In this document: positions 47,960 through 59,940 of the stretch, piece by piece
Numbering within the stretch: position 1 is the stretch's first letter
Layout of the letters: the number at the start of each line of letters is the position of its first letter
Assembly (NCBI GenBank): GCA_009602725.1
Contig: WELB01000013.1
Coordinates: forward strand, 421,380 to 485,379
DNA: 64,000 nt
Source: Spirogloea muscicola
Lineage: Eukaryota > Streptophyta > Zygnematophyceae > Spirogloeales > Spirogloeaceae
Reading direction: 5' to 3'
Notes under the pieces: model-generated
Databases searched by the model: none
Told to the model about the DNA's origin: nothing
Seen by the model: only the letters and a program-made list of their open reading frames with translations
Position numbers and translations under genes: made by a program

Positions 47960-49660
47960 GATTACCCTCTTTATGCACCTGGCTGGCTTCTACAGCCGCT
48001 CTTTGTTATCAGCAGCTGCATTCTTGACTTCTTGATGGAGAGCCTGAGTGGCCAAGACGAAGGCAAGCACATCGACAGATGTGTGTACATCACCTGCTGC
48101 TAAGCTGGCCCGCTCAGTAACTACGAATCAGCACGCAGAGGTCGCTGACTGATGCCCGAAAACCAGACGGCAGTTGACAAGTCGTGTGGTGCGCGTGTAG
48201 TGAGATGCAGGCCAAAGCAAGGCAGTACAGTATATAAGAAGAACAAAGAGAAAATTTAACAGGGGCGAAGGGGACAAGAAATATACAGCCTTTCCAATGT
48301 AAGGGGAAGTGGCTGTGAGAAGCCATCCCACAAGAGAACAAGGTCTGAATTTTAAGGGGCGGCTATGGCATCCACCGGAGTGCATACAGAGGGATTCTGG
48401 GGTGCAGTAGCAGATCAGGGAGGAAAGGAGCGCGGTGCGCATGACTTGAGAGGGAGACGGAGCGGCAGGGAGCAGGGATGAAGAGGCGACTTGGTGCTAG
48501 GGAGAAGCAGCTCTTCCAAAGGGCTTTGAAAGGCCAACCCACAAAACTGATCGTCCATTTGCAGAAGGCACGGCGAGTATTGCCGTGACTTTGCACCTTC
48601 CGGCCCTTTTAGACCTTATTCATCTCTTCTGGGCTGGCCTTTCTCAGCCATTGTCTGAAGAGCTGTTATACTTCTCTAGAATGCTGAACAAGGTCCAGAG
48701 AAGGTCGGAAGAAGCAGCTGTCCGCAAAAATTGGACAAGGGCCATAACTTGTGAAGCGCTTGACATTCACGAGCTAAAGCCTCACTCGTAGCTTCAGTCG
48801 CCGTCTCACCTCGGTCAGGTTGGGAGGCCCGTTGCCTCGTAGTGTTGCACCTTTCACCATTAAGCGGACAGCACATGCGCTGCCTCGGCCCGGCAGGCCT
48901 CTCAACAACTTCAGAGCCCCCCCCTTGCAAGCTACTATGATTTGCGGCTGCTGACTAAGAAATATTGAGCACCCAGTTGTCGTAGTAAGTTGCATAGATG
49001 TGTAGGTTAGCGCTTTCCGGCCCCTTTCAGATCTAATGTGATCTATTGTGGGAATGGCTTTTCACAGCCATCGGCCCCTCTTGAGAAAAGATTGCATACG
49101 ACACACCGCCCCCTTCCGATAATGAGCAGCCCCCCTCTTCCTGAGTAAGAGAGAGAAGCTTACGCAAAAAAAGAGGAACCGAAGGCTTAAGAGAGTGGCT
49201 GTGAAAGGCCGGCCCAAACGAGCAGACCTGGGTTTGAAGAAGTAGCTCCTCTGGGGGGATGGCTACGAAAGGCTGTGAACGCAGAAGCTCTGTCACAGAA
49301 GGCGCAGCTCTTCCAGGAGGAACGATGGCTGTGAAAGGCTAACCCAAAGAGGGTGGACAAGGTCCAAAGGAACGACTGCTGTTAATGGCCAGCCCAGAAG
49401 AAGATAGAAGCAGGGGGCGATGGTGGTGAAAGAATAACGCGGCTGCTGATATTAAAGAGAACAAGCAGCTTCCAAGAGAAAGGCGAGGGCTGTTAAAGTG
49501 CCAGCTCAATCACAAAGACCAAAGTAGCAGCTTTGTCAAAGGGGGCTTTGAAAAGCCAGCCCACACATGAAAGAGAAGTAGGTCTTCTAAAGGGGCCGGG
49601 TGCTGTGAAAAGGCAGCCCACAGAGTATCTAACAAGGTTCAGAGGAGTTGGACAACATAG
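47960..49660. repeat. Array of degenerate hairpin modules and LINE tails
   Basis: A second-subfamily tail lies at about 48085-48180. Beyond it are at least eight degenerate copies of the gctgtgaaaggccagccca-type hairpin (for example about 48309, 49196, 49329, 49385, 49545, 49610), spaced 50-120 bases apart. They are mostly in one orientation, with a few plus-oriented ones near 48630. No coding capacity remains. Confidence 0.65.
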
Positions 49661-49923
49661 AGACAAGTAGCATGCCTGCTCAGCAACCCCCAACCAGCAA
49701 GCGCATGTCGCAAATGTAACAGCTGAGATGGAGTTGCTCCCCCTTCAGCCTGGGGGGCAGCCAGGGCACGACCACCACGAGGATGCAGTACGTGTGCCTA
49801 GGTACGCTGCGGGAAGATGAGCAAGATTTGATACACCAGGGCCTTGGCCTGCTGCCTATGCCTATGCCTGCTCCCCTTGGTGCCGTCGGGACACTGCAGG
49901 TCTTGCAAAACATGCAAGAGCCA

Positions 49924-51335
49924 GAAGAAAGCAAGCGCGGCCATATTAACTGGTGGCTGGGAGAGGCCAGCCCAATTGGATGGACAAGGTCTGAAGGAGC
50001 CGGAGTGCTAAGGACAGAAGAAGGAGGTCAAAGCCACCGAGCCCTAAAAGCCCCGTTGCCGGCGACGGCGAGGGAACAGATTTTATTTCCGCTAGATGAT
50101 TGGCGTACTTCACCTGCTTGCGTTGGGCGGCGGCAGCGGATAAGAAAAGAAGCAGCTCTCCCAACGAGGCGAGGGCTGGGAAATAGAAGAAGAAGGGCTC
50201 GCCCATTGAGTATAGGGGCTGGTAAAAGAAGAAGTGGCTCTCCCAATGGGGGCAAGGGCTGTGAGAAGCCAGCCCGAAAAGAATTGACAAGGTTCGAAGG
50301 GGCCAAACAACGAGCTTAGCAGCGACTGTGGGGCCTGAAGAGGCTATGGCAGAAGGGGGGAGGATGGACCACTCAGTTGTTACGAGTAAGGAGCCTCACA
50401 TCCCGACAGACTAGCTGCCGGAAAACTATCCCCCTGACGAAAGCCGGAGGCCGCAGCGAGAGCACGGCCAGCACGCAGATGCAAGGCGTGGGCCATGGAC
50501 CGCTGGAGGGAGACGGACAAGCGCATACGATACACCTGAGCCCACGAGCCAGCAGCGTTGAAGTCAGCCGGCTCACCACGCCTGCGGGACACAGCGCGCC
50601 GTGCAAGCCTGGCCAACAGGTCGAGCCAGTGGGATCCGAGAGCCCCGTGCACGTCCACAGCCAGGGGGACGAACTCATCGGCAGCCGGGTGGTCGGCGTG
50701 TTTGGCCGCCTTGCTGCGAGCGGCCTTCGCCGCAGCGTGGCCAGCCCGCGAGGCAGAAAGTCCCGGGTTGCAGCGGTCGACCACATCAGTGGTGACCACA
50801 TCGGCAATGATGCGCCCGCCGCCGCCCGTCGTGGACACCACCAGTTCGACGCGGCGCGTGTGGAGTCCGTCGGCCCTCTGGAGGATGGGCATGACCGACG
50901 TAGTCTCCATCGCAACTGTGTATCCGGCCTCCTGGAAGATGCCGAACGTTGCGTCGCGGAGGAGGTCGTGAGCGGCTGTGCGCTCGCCGCCAGTGGCGCA
51001 GCGGAGGATATGCGCCGCTAGCTCCGCCGGGTCCGTCGACCGCTCCCCAAACTCACACTGCAGCACGCCAAGCAGACAGGGCGGGGAAAGACCCAACAGG
51101 CGATGGGTGGCCGTACGGAAGAGTTCGTCCGGCATCCTGAGGGCATCGTACAGGGGGAGCGCGGACAGCCAGGCTGCCGCGCCAGGGGAGGCGGCCGACA
51201 GCAGCCGAGCATGGCCTCGCACGTCTGTGGGAGGGAGGAGCTGCAGCGTGGCCGTGGTAAAAGCCAGCCCAAAGAAGAATGCACAAAAGACGAAAAGGGG
51301 CCAGGGGAAGCACTAAGAAAAACATGCGTAAAAAG
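49924..51335 (-). mobile_element. LINE-like element with the best-preserved C-terminal ORF
   Basis: A single open frame on the minus strand (51222-50380, about 280 residues) starts inside the element. It runs LLSAASPGAAAWLSALPL, a Cys/His cluster (QCEFGERS...HILRC...H), RRVELVVS...IIADVVTTD (restriction-like endonuclease motif), EFVPLAVDVHGALG, and the conserved tail SVSLQRSMAHALHLRAGRAL. A 3' UTR with hairpin modules extends to about 49924, where the word gcaagcgcggccatattaac appears. The 5' side joins UTR type-B DNA at about 51255. The reverse transcriptase is missing, so the copy is 5'-truncated. The open frame suggests recent insertion. Confidence 0.82.
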
Positions 51336-51359
51336 AATCTAAGCAGCTACGAAGCACTT

Positions 51360-52250
51360 AGAACCCCGGCAAAGCAGCCTCAGGTCAGAGAGACTGGGTT
51401 CCAAAATGCTAGCACGCAAGAATGAGCAAGGTAAGGGCGAAAGGGCCAGCAAGCACAAGAATCAAATGAATGACAAAGTACAGCCAAGGCGGCGTGTGGA
51501 TGGGAGAGGTGAAACAGAAGGTGAAAGGCTGTCGTTTGGCTTCTAATTGAGAGAAGGGCTCGCCCATTGAGGATAGGGGCTGGAAAAAGCCAGCCCAGAA
51601 AAGAATGTACAAAGGACGAGAAGGGGCCAGGGGAAGTACGAAGAACAACAAGCACAGAAAAGAAGCGAAGCAGCTACGAAGCACTCAGTAACCCCTGCTA
51701 AGCAGCCTCAGGTCAGAGAGACTGGGTTCCTGGAAGCGGGTCCCCTGGCCAGAGCCAGAGGCAGCAGCGAGGGCTCTGCCTGCACGCAGGTGCAGCGCGC
51801 GGGCCATAAACCTCTGCAGCGAGACGGCCAAGCGCATGCGGTACACCTGCGCTAGCGACCCTGCTGCATGGGAGTCCACCGGCTCCCCAGGGAAGCGGCG
51901 GGCAATGGCGTGACGAGAGAGCTGGTTGAGCAGCTCGAGCCACCCGAGCGCCCAGCGCCCCGTGCGTATCGATGGCGAGCGGGAAGAACTCGTCTTCCCG
52001 CGGGTGATCTGCGTACTGGGGACTGAGCCGGCCAGGGGTTGGGCCACTCCCGTTCGCCACGTGGGCCTCAAACGACTCCGTGCCGCCCTCGCCACGGGGC
52101 CAAGCAGCTTCGCATACCGCCACCGCGCCGCGACAAGTCATGCTGCCACGTGGCAGCGCCACAGGGCGCGGCAGGCGCACCTGCGGAGGCGCCTCCACTA
52201 CGGGCCCATCCGATTGGCGGTTGACTGCATACTCCGCGTGCATTGGTCAG
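51360..52250 (-). mobile_element. LINE-like element, 3' fragment D with UTR type B
   Basis: The minus strand from about 52240 to 51685 carries DEFFPLAIDTHGALG, GEPVDSHAAGSLAQVYRMRL, LHLRAGRALAAASGSGQG and ends LSDLRLLSRGY. The UTR then reads aacaaagtacttcccctggcc-type words, the hairpin ggctggctttttccagcc and cctatcctcaatgggcgagc (51550-51660). At least one frame change is visible in its coding part. It ends about 400 bases upstream of the OSCA-like gene. Confidence 0.78.
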
Positions 52251-52665
52251 ACTTAACGAGAGAGTAGCGAGAACGCCGGTAGCGAGCGGCCAAGCTTGGC
52301 GACGCTGCAGGGGTGCCGTTATGTCCGCGGTCCCCCAACAGAAGCCGCGTTCGGCTTGCTGCAGCGCCGCCAGCGCCGCCATCGCTGCGCCAGCCGCGGC
52401 CTGGCCCCGGCGCCGTTGCCGCTGGCGGCGCGTCGGAAGCAGTCAAGGCTCGCCTGGCTGCCGTCGGTCGTCGTGGCCCAGCTTGCGCTCCGTGCTGCGC
52501 CCGATGTTGGCGGCCGCGGCGGACTGATGGTCGGCCGGAGCGATGGCCGGCGTTAGCTCCTCGAGCCCGGCGCGCGGCGGCGTGCCTGCGGCGAGGGCCC
52601 CGCCGTGCAGCCGCCTCATGGCGACTAGCCGTCAAGGCGACTGAGCGCGGGATAGCACTGCAGCA
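52251..52665 (+). promoter_or_regulatory. Upstream region of the OSCA-like gene
   Basis: About 400 GC-rich bases lie between LINE DNA and the OSCA-like ATG (caatgg context). They should hold promoter and 5' UTR. No specific element is recognised. Confidence 0.4.
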
Positions 52666-55600
52666 ATGGTGGACGTGTCGTCATGGTCCGACTTCTGGAC
52701 CATGTTCACATTCAACCTGGGCCTGGCCGTCGCCATCTTCCTCCTTTTCTCTCTCATCCACCGCTTCGAGTTCTTCAAGCGGCTGCAGAGCTGCCGCGCC
52801 TACCTTGACGACACTGCCCCCAAGAAGCCCATGCAAGGGCCCTTCTCCTGGTTACTTCCCGTGTACAAGACCACCGAGGACCAGATCATAGATTCGTGCG
52901 GCCTTGACGCCGCCATATACGTGCGCATGTTTGTCTTCAGCATTCAAGTGCGCTCTCTCCCTTCTATGCAGCAACTCGCTCTGCTTGCTTCTCTGTCAAC
53001 ATGCTACGTCCTCCAATAGCAATGTCTTGCGCCTTGACATTCTGCAAGACCTGGACAGTCCCTGCATTTTACTGCTTCCGTGATGAGAAATGTTGGAGAC
53101 ACTGTTGTTGCCTGATGAACCCATGGATCGTATGCAAGACTAGTAGACAGGCCAGCTGATTCCAGGATTTGAGTGGTTGCAGCTCTTTTTGGTGTACAGC
53201 TGCTTCTGCTTGCCCATTTTGATTCCTATCAATGCCGTTGGAAGTAGCCTGCAACTCAACAATGGAACTGCCGTTGGGGACGGCGTTGACAACCTCTCAG
53301 CAGGCAACGTTGCACGTCACTCGGACATGCTTTGGGCACACTGGGCTGTCCTATACTTCATAACAGGCTTGACATTTTGGCTAATCTGGCGTCACTACAG
53401 CCACGTCTGGAACCAGCGGCACGAGTTCTTAGCTGAGCAGGCAACACACTTGCTGCCTGAGCACTTCTCACTCTTAGTTACTGATGTTCCAGAGCCTCCA
53501 CCTTTGAGACGAGATTCGATGGTACCAGTAGCATTGATCGGCAATAAGTATGTGCCTTACACTCTCAGCTCGCATGCACTGCCTTGTCACAGCTTGGAAG
53601 ATCCAAGTTAAGTTGCCCATGCGGCAACATCTTGCTACTGAGCATCAAATGTCGTATACGACACCTTTGCTTGCAAAGCCTATACAAGACGCTAAGAGGA
53701 CACTCATACAAATTGATACTTAGATATGTCTGGTGACTGTGGGGTGGGTTGTACCTGGAGCAACATAGTAAGTATTGACCAGTTGTCATGGGCTTGTATG
53801 CAGGACAGTGCGTATCGGGAAGCAAAGGCTGGCCAGTCTTTATCAAACAATTCGCGCTTTAACAATTGGACTCATACGCGAGCCGGATAAAGTTCGGCGA
53901 GCAGGCAGTGAGCTCATGATTGCCCGGCAGGTCGATCGATACTTTACTCGCTTGTACCCTGGTGTATATATCTCTCAGCAAGGAGTGACTCGGTTTGGCA
54001 AGGTACAGGCACTAACTGAACCCCCAAAGCTGGAGTAGTAGCTTGTCAACACTGGCTGTTGGTGGCAGTTGCTCAGGGATGCCTATTGCTCAGGGATGTC
54101 TTCCGCAAGCAATTTATATTGTAATTGCAATCTTTGGCGTGCTTGTTACATGCGCTTTCTGCATGCCTATTCAACTCCTTGGTCACGTAAATACCGTCTC
54201 TTCCTACTCAACGTTCCGCAGGGTTCATGGTCCACACCAAAAACTCCTGTTTCTGTCTCCTTTGTCTCCTGCAGGTGCAGAATGCTTACAAGAAGTGGAA
54301 GCAAGCAGTCACACAATTAGAGCGTGCCAGGTGGAAATGTCGGGAACTGAAGGAAAAAGAGGAGGATGAGGCCTCGAAAAATGGTCTAGTTGAGCCCGCA
54401 GTACAGCACAAGGTTGGATGCTGTGGTTGGTGGGGCAAGCGAGTAGACAGCATACCTTACTGGATTGAGCAGGTCAGGGAGCGGAGTAAGAAGCTCACAG
54501 AGGAGCAACAAGTGGGGAAGAAGAGCCGGTACATGGCTTGACGCACACAAGCCTGCATAGTGAGGTTGCTGAACAGGACAGCAAGGCAGCGTGCTTTTGT
54601 TGGTCGTAGCTGCGAGCGTTTTGCGTTGACATGGGGAGCTTGAACAGCTTGCAGAATGACCTGAATAGTCGTCTCGAGTTACCTCCAGAGCTGTTCTTGT
54701 GTCACGGTTGACGCGCCACTGCCGATCTTACTGCAGATTTGAGGAATTTGGCGCGGCACAGGCAAGCCAATACTAATAGAATATAGAAAACGCTTGCTGA
54801 TGTCTATTTTCCTTCTGATCTCCAGGATTGTTCGCTCGGCATTTGTCACCCTCAATAGCTGTCGGATGGCAAGTGCTGCTGCACAGTGTGTGCATGCGGA
54901 AAGAGGTGACAGCCTTGAGCATACATGTGACAGTGCCTGATTGAGTACTTTGTCCTCTAATCCGGGTGCTCTCAATTGTTTCAGAGTGATTCATACTGTA
55001 TATATGCGAGCAGACATCTAATCAGGCAGCTCATCGTTTTCACGTCAGCTGAAATAGTTCACTGGTCAGTGGATGTGCAATACTAGTAGGCGCTTATTAG
55101 AACAGCGAAGCTGTGTGCAGGGACTCAGTGGATAGTGCAGGCCGCCCCTGCTCCAAAGGACGTCTTTTGGGCCAACTTAGGGCTGACTACTTGGGAGAGA
55201 ACTGCCAGAAGGCATCTGATGTTTGTGGCACTTGTGGCTCTTATTGTATTCTTCTACATTCCCGTCACATTCATTGCTGGCCTCGCCTCAATCAAAAACC
55301 TTGAGAAGTACTTTCCTTTCACAAAAAGTTGGTTAAGAGAGTAAGTTGCCGAGATTTTGTCGGCTGATTACTACATCCAGTCATTGCAAATACTGCACGT
55401 CACAACTGCCTTGCAACCCTGTGGTGTTTCCATCAATCCATCCATCCATCCATCCATCAATCCATCAATCCATCAATCAATCCATCAATCCATCCATCAA
55501 TCCATGCATCCATTCATCAATCAATCCATCAATCCCAATCAATCCATCCATCAATCAATCCATCAATCCATCCATCCATCCATCAATCCATCAATTCTAT

Positions 55601-58065
55601 CAATGCCCTCTGCTAACTTCAAGTGGAACTTGCAGGTTGTGCATGTTGTGTTCTTGTTTTCCTTATGCACTTGTCTCAAAAGTATTCTCACCATCATGTG
55701 CAGGACTTGGCTCCATGGTTTTCTCACCTCTTTTGTTCCTGCTATCTGCCTCAAAATTTGCTTATGGATCGTACCAGTGGTGCTCCACATGATGTCCAAA
55801 TTTGAAGGCAATCATTCATACAGTTCCATTGTGCGGAGCACTGCCACGAAGCACTTCTGGCTGTTGCTCTTCAATGTGTTTCTTGGATATACTTTTGCGG
55901 GCACCCTGCTGTCACAACTACAGGTAGTGCAGCATTTGGAGAACTTGTTTCAGGGTTAGGCTGGTTGCACATGTCTAGAGCGCTCTTACAGCTGAGTGTC
56001 TAGCTGAGTGTTCAAGAGCACTTCCATGTGCGCAGGCTATCATTGACCATCCACAGGATGCGGTGAAAATTCTGGCGTCTTCCATCCCTCAGCAGTCCTC
56101 ATTCTTCATCACCTACACACTTATCAGCAGTCTCAGTTTTGGCATAGAGCTTCTCCGCATGCCGATTCCGATCATTGGGTATCTCATCAAGCTATCCCGA
56201 TTCGGAAGAAAGATTGGCGATCGAGAGAAGCTCTGGAGTCAGGTGATATTACCTGCGCTTGGGTGTGACAATCTGTCAATTATATAGATGTTGGTCATTT
56301 TCCCCTGGTCATTGCATATTGCAGATGCTCCATTTGCATCGTACATCAAGCAGGCCTCAAATTGGCCGCATTTGAACTTGCACGTAGACTGAGTGTGTTG
56401 TCTAGGCTGTCTGAAAGCATGAACACTAACAGTTTTTGGCCTTTTGGTCATGTTCTGTCCAGGGTGGTATAAATTTTCTCTTTTTCATGCCTTATCAGAA
56501 CCTAATCATCACATTTGGTGTGGTTTTTGCGGTGATTGCACCGTTTATACTCCCATTTACTCTTCTGTATTCCTGCATAGGTTACATGGTGTGGAAACAT
56601 CAGGTGTGCAAACTTCGCGAATAATACCACACTTTTATGCTCTTGACGACCTCTTTTTATAAGCCTTCGGCCTTCCTTGCTACTGCCAATTTTGTGAATA
56701 GCAAAGGCGACCATCATCTACCATGGACAGTGCACTGTCTTCCACATTGGCTTAATTGAGTTGCTCAGATTATCTGCTGGACCACACGTACAGCAAAGCA
56801 GTCTTTGATGCACCCCGCTCCTTTCACTCCCATGAAAATGTGCGCCTCATTTACGTGGTTGTTATGTGCTGTACTAGGTGTTGTATGTATATGTCTATCC
56901 GTACCAGTCAGGAGGGCTTCTCTGGCCTCTCTTCATCGACCACGTTTTTGTTGCTCTTGTCATTGGTCAGCTGACTGTGATCGGCGAGTTTGGACTCAAG
57001 GCTGCTTACTATCAGGCAGCCTACATGATACCTTTGCCCATCATCACCCTGTACTTTGCCTACATTGTCAATCAACGATTCCGAAGGACATTTGGGTAGG
57101 ACTCTACTTTCTTGATGTGACTGCCTGATAGACGGCCATGCATTGATATAACCACCTCACTGTTGCTTTGTTGCTCTATGGAAGCAGTGAGATTGCTTGG
57201 CTCAGCCTTTTGGGTTGCGTGCGTGGCTACCAGTGTTCTTCTGTGTACTAAGCCAGGCTGCTTTGAATGCAGGGTCTTGCCACTGGATCTTGCGGCTAAC
57301 ATTGACGACACCAACGAGGCCCTGGGCCTGCGGCCCTCAGAGTACTCATTTGCTGATAAATACGTGCCTGACTGCATGGAGGAGTTCAAGAACCCCTCCT
57401 TGGAAGAAGCACATGTCGTCGGCGAGGAAGACGCTCTCACTGCCATTGCGTCAGGCACGACTCCCAAGGACAACAGCCTCTCTGTGGTGGAGTCTCCACC
57501 TGGCTTTCCCATCTCCAACCCTATCACTTATTCCTCCGAAGACCCTCCCCCTGACATCAACCGAACTCTCAGAGACTCGGCCTCCAGAGCACCAGAGGCT
57601 CGGCAGCCCTTGCAAGGCAGCTTGCATGAAGAAGGTACAGTCAACAAAGAGGCTGGCAAAGCAGGATGCACGAAAGCGTTCCTCAGCAGAAACAGCAGCC
57701 AGGCAGGCTCGCAGGATGATGATGCCTGGTCCAGCCGTATAATGGCGAGCCCGTCAGAAGATGCCCCGCCACAGTGGTCAGGGGGAGGCCACGGCGCCGC
57801 AGGTGGCACCTGCGGCGTCCTGGAGCGCCGTCACTCCGATGGCGGTCAGGATGTATTTGCGCCACAGCAGGACAGCCAGCTGCCATCGCACCTCTCCCTC
57901 CCGGGCCTGAGAAGGACCAGCAAGGTAGACCCCACGAAAGATTCCGGGCACTTGCCAAGTCAACCATGCCCACCTGCTGAAAGCACTCTAGTCCCTTCAA
58001 TAGTTGACACCAGGGGCACACAACAAAGGAGTCCCGGTTCTTGTAAGTCATCTTCGTTGCTTTAG
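52666..58065 (+). CDS. OSCA/CSC1-like mechanosensitive or osmosensitive cation channel
   Basis: Eleven exons: 52666-52947, 53183-53547, 53804-54002, 54275-54528, 54826-54905, 55121-55340, 55704-55923, 56036-56242, 56463-56603, 56878-57095, 57273-58065 (TAG), 992 residues. The first membrane helix ([17 protein letters not shown]) is followed by [20 protein letters not shown] and [21 protein letters not shown] cytosolic RNA-recognition-like segment comes next ([38 protein letters not shown]), then [12 protein letters not shown] and the channel-pore helices of the RSN1_7TM type ([66 protein letters not shown]). Family members are dimeric stretch- or osmotically gated cation channels, mainly in the plasma membrane. 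The C-terminal tail of about 260 residues is Ser/Pro-rich and unusually long. All phases agree. Confidence 0.9.
55433..55600. repeat. (CATC)n / (CAAT CCAT)n microsatellite in an intron
   Basis: Interspersed atcc and atcaatcc units fill about 170 bases of intron 6 of the OSCA-like gene. Confidence 0.93.
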
Positions 58066-58619
58066 TGCATTGCTGCTTATTGTTAGCAGTAGGTCTATAC
58101 TAATTGGGTATACTTCACCTAGGTAGAGCTCCTTCTGCTGCCGTTATGTCTTCCTCGTTAGGACCTTGCTACATCATCTCCGTCGGAGAACTACTGTTGG
58201 GAATTGTCTACATGTCATGCACCTCTTACTATTACCATTGAATTTCAGGATCTCCATGCCATTATGGCTTTCACTATCGCACAGCCAGGCAGAATGTCGT
58301 CAGATGTCTGGGTTGTACATGTCACAAGAGTGGGCACACGCTCCACTTGCAGTGGGGCAGCACAAGGTCCCAGCTCAACTTGGGAAATCAGGACAGTCCA
58401 GGTTGTTGGCTGCCCGCCAGTAACCTGGATCCAAGGCCCCCTAGGCATGCAACCTATGTCTGAGACAACCTAGTCTGTAATGAGAAGTTTGGGGCGAAGA
58501 AAGTGAATGGTGAAGTGATGGCAAAAATATAAACAGTGGCAGGGGTGTGGGGCGGCTCCAAAGAGCAAGCACTCGAAGCACCTGCTTGACCAATGCCCGG
58601 TCAAATTGTAGTGGGCCTG
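58066..58619. other. Convergent 3' intergenic region (OSCA-like / unknown gene)
   Basis: About 550 bases between convergent stop codons. An open frame at about 58204-58470 shows no family likeness and is not called. The region should hold both 3' UTRs. Confidence 0.5.
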
Positions 58620-59820
58620 CTACCGGCGGCCCGGGTCATCATCGTCGGCTGTGGCGGCAATGATGTTCTTGTCCTGCGGCAGTGGTCGGTTGTCGTATTC
58701 AGCTGGCACCTGCTTGCGCTGGGGTGCGCGCACATTGTGTTGTGCGCGTCGCCCATCGTTCATGTTGGCAAGCTTCACCTCGCGGATTTCCAGGTCTGAG
58801 AAATGCACATAAGCATTGTCGGGCCGCCGGTAGGCTGCTGTGGCTGGTCGCAGCTTCAGCATGATGTCCGCAACGCCGCGCACGCTAACCACGTAGATGT
58901 CGAATGACTCGTCGCCGACTGTGTAGTTACTCGACAGCTCGATGCTCACGGCGGCGTCCAGCGTTTTCAGCCTGCCATATGTGCACACAGCGATCAGGCT
59001 GGCCTGGCAAGAGCTGACAAACCATTGTAACGAGCATTGCCCTCTGGCTGCTCAGAATGCGGGCAATGCTAGGCTTGCCGCGCGAAACGATGGACCTAAC
59101 TGGCACACTGCAGCATTCATTGCGGGGGTCAGAAGGGGCGACGGCAGATCCGCTGAGAGCAGTGCTGGCAGTGCTCAGCGCCGGGCCTTGCTGTCCGATA
59201 AGCCTGAGTGCCGAGGAATGCGCACGCACCGACGCCGACATGGGCTCCGTCTTCCGTGTAACGACCGCAAGGACCCATAGGCGAGTCGACGACAGCCTTG
59301 CTGTGGGCAGGCGAGCGAGCTCCTCGCGCGGTCCTCACCTCTTGCCGTACTTGAGGGAGACGGGCTCGCCGTCGACGAGCATGTCGCCCATGAAGCCCGC
59401 ATTGCCGCGCTCGGCGGAGGCGCCGCGGCGGGCGGCGAGCACGAGCCGGTGGCGGCCGGCGGCGAAGGTGAGCGTGGACACCCAGGAGCGCGCGGCGGCC
59501 TTGCCCTCCCACAGCGCCTCCTCGTAGCCGTTGGTGGCCGCGCCGATGCGCAGGCGGGCGTCGGAGAGGAGGACGTAGTCCAGCCCGGCGCCGGCGGTGA
59601 CGTCAAAGTGAGTGGCGCCGCCGTCAGAGGCCTCCACCAGCACCTGGTTGCCCTCCCGGTTGGGCCACAGCAGCCGCTGCCACTGCGACGCCGCCGCCGC
59701 CTGCGCCGCCTCCGTCGAGGCGCCGCCGCCGCCGCCGCCNGCGGTGGCGGCGGCGGCGGCGGCGTCCTTCGAGCCGACAACAGCCCCTAGCCTAAAGTTG
59801 GCAATACTAACGCTGCCGTC
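58620..59820 (-). CDS. Unrecognised protein, two visible exons, beta-rich
   Basis: Minus exons about 59820-59339 and 58971-58620 (TAG) join in phase 2. The chain reads DGSVSIANFRLGAVVGSKD, an Ala/Gly run interrupted by an N (59740), WQRLLWPNREGNQVLVEASD, GGATHFDVTAGAGLDYVLL, ATNGYEEALWEGKAAARSWV, GFMGDMLVDGEPVSLKYGK, then LDAAVSIELSSNYTVGDESF and DIYVVSVRGVADIMLKLRP. Alternating hydrophobic strands suggest a beta-sandwich, perhaps a carbohydrate-binding or malectin-like domain, but this is a guess. The C-terminus ends in an acidic DDDD stretch. No ATG was found, and the 5' side runs toward the tandem-palindrome repeat. The first exon(s) are therefore unknown, or displaced by repeat insertion. 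Confidence 0.6.
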
Positions 59821-59940
59821 CTGTCGTCCTGTGGCCCGCCGTCATGGCCCGCCGTCAAGTCCAGCAGCCCAGCTTCACTGCCCCGTCGGGTCGCTCGCTC
59901 AGGTGCCCACAATGTGCCTCGCCATCTCTCCTCTTTCTTG

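Noticed and set aside
58204-58473. Open frame downstream of the OSCA-like gene
   Set aside because: No start context, splice sites or similarity; likely 3' UTR.
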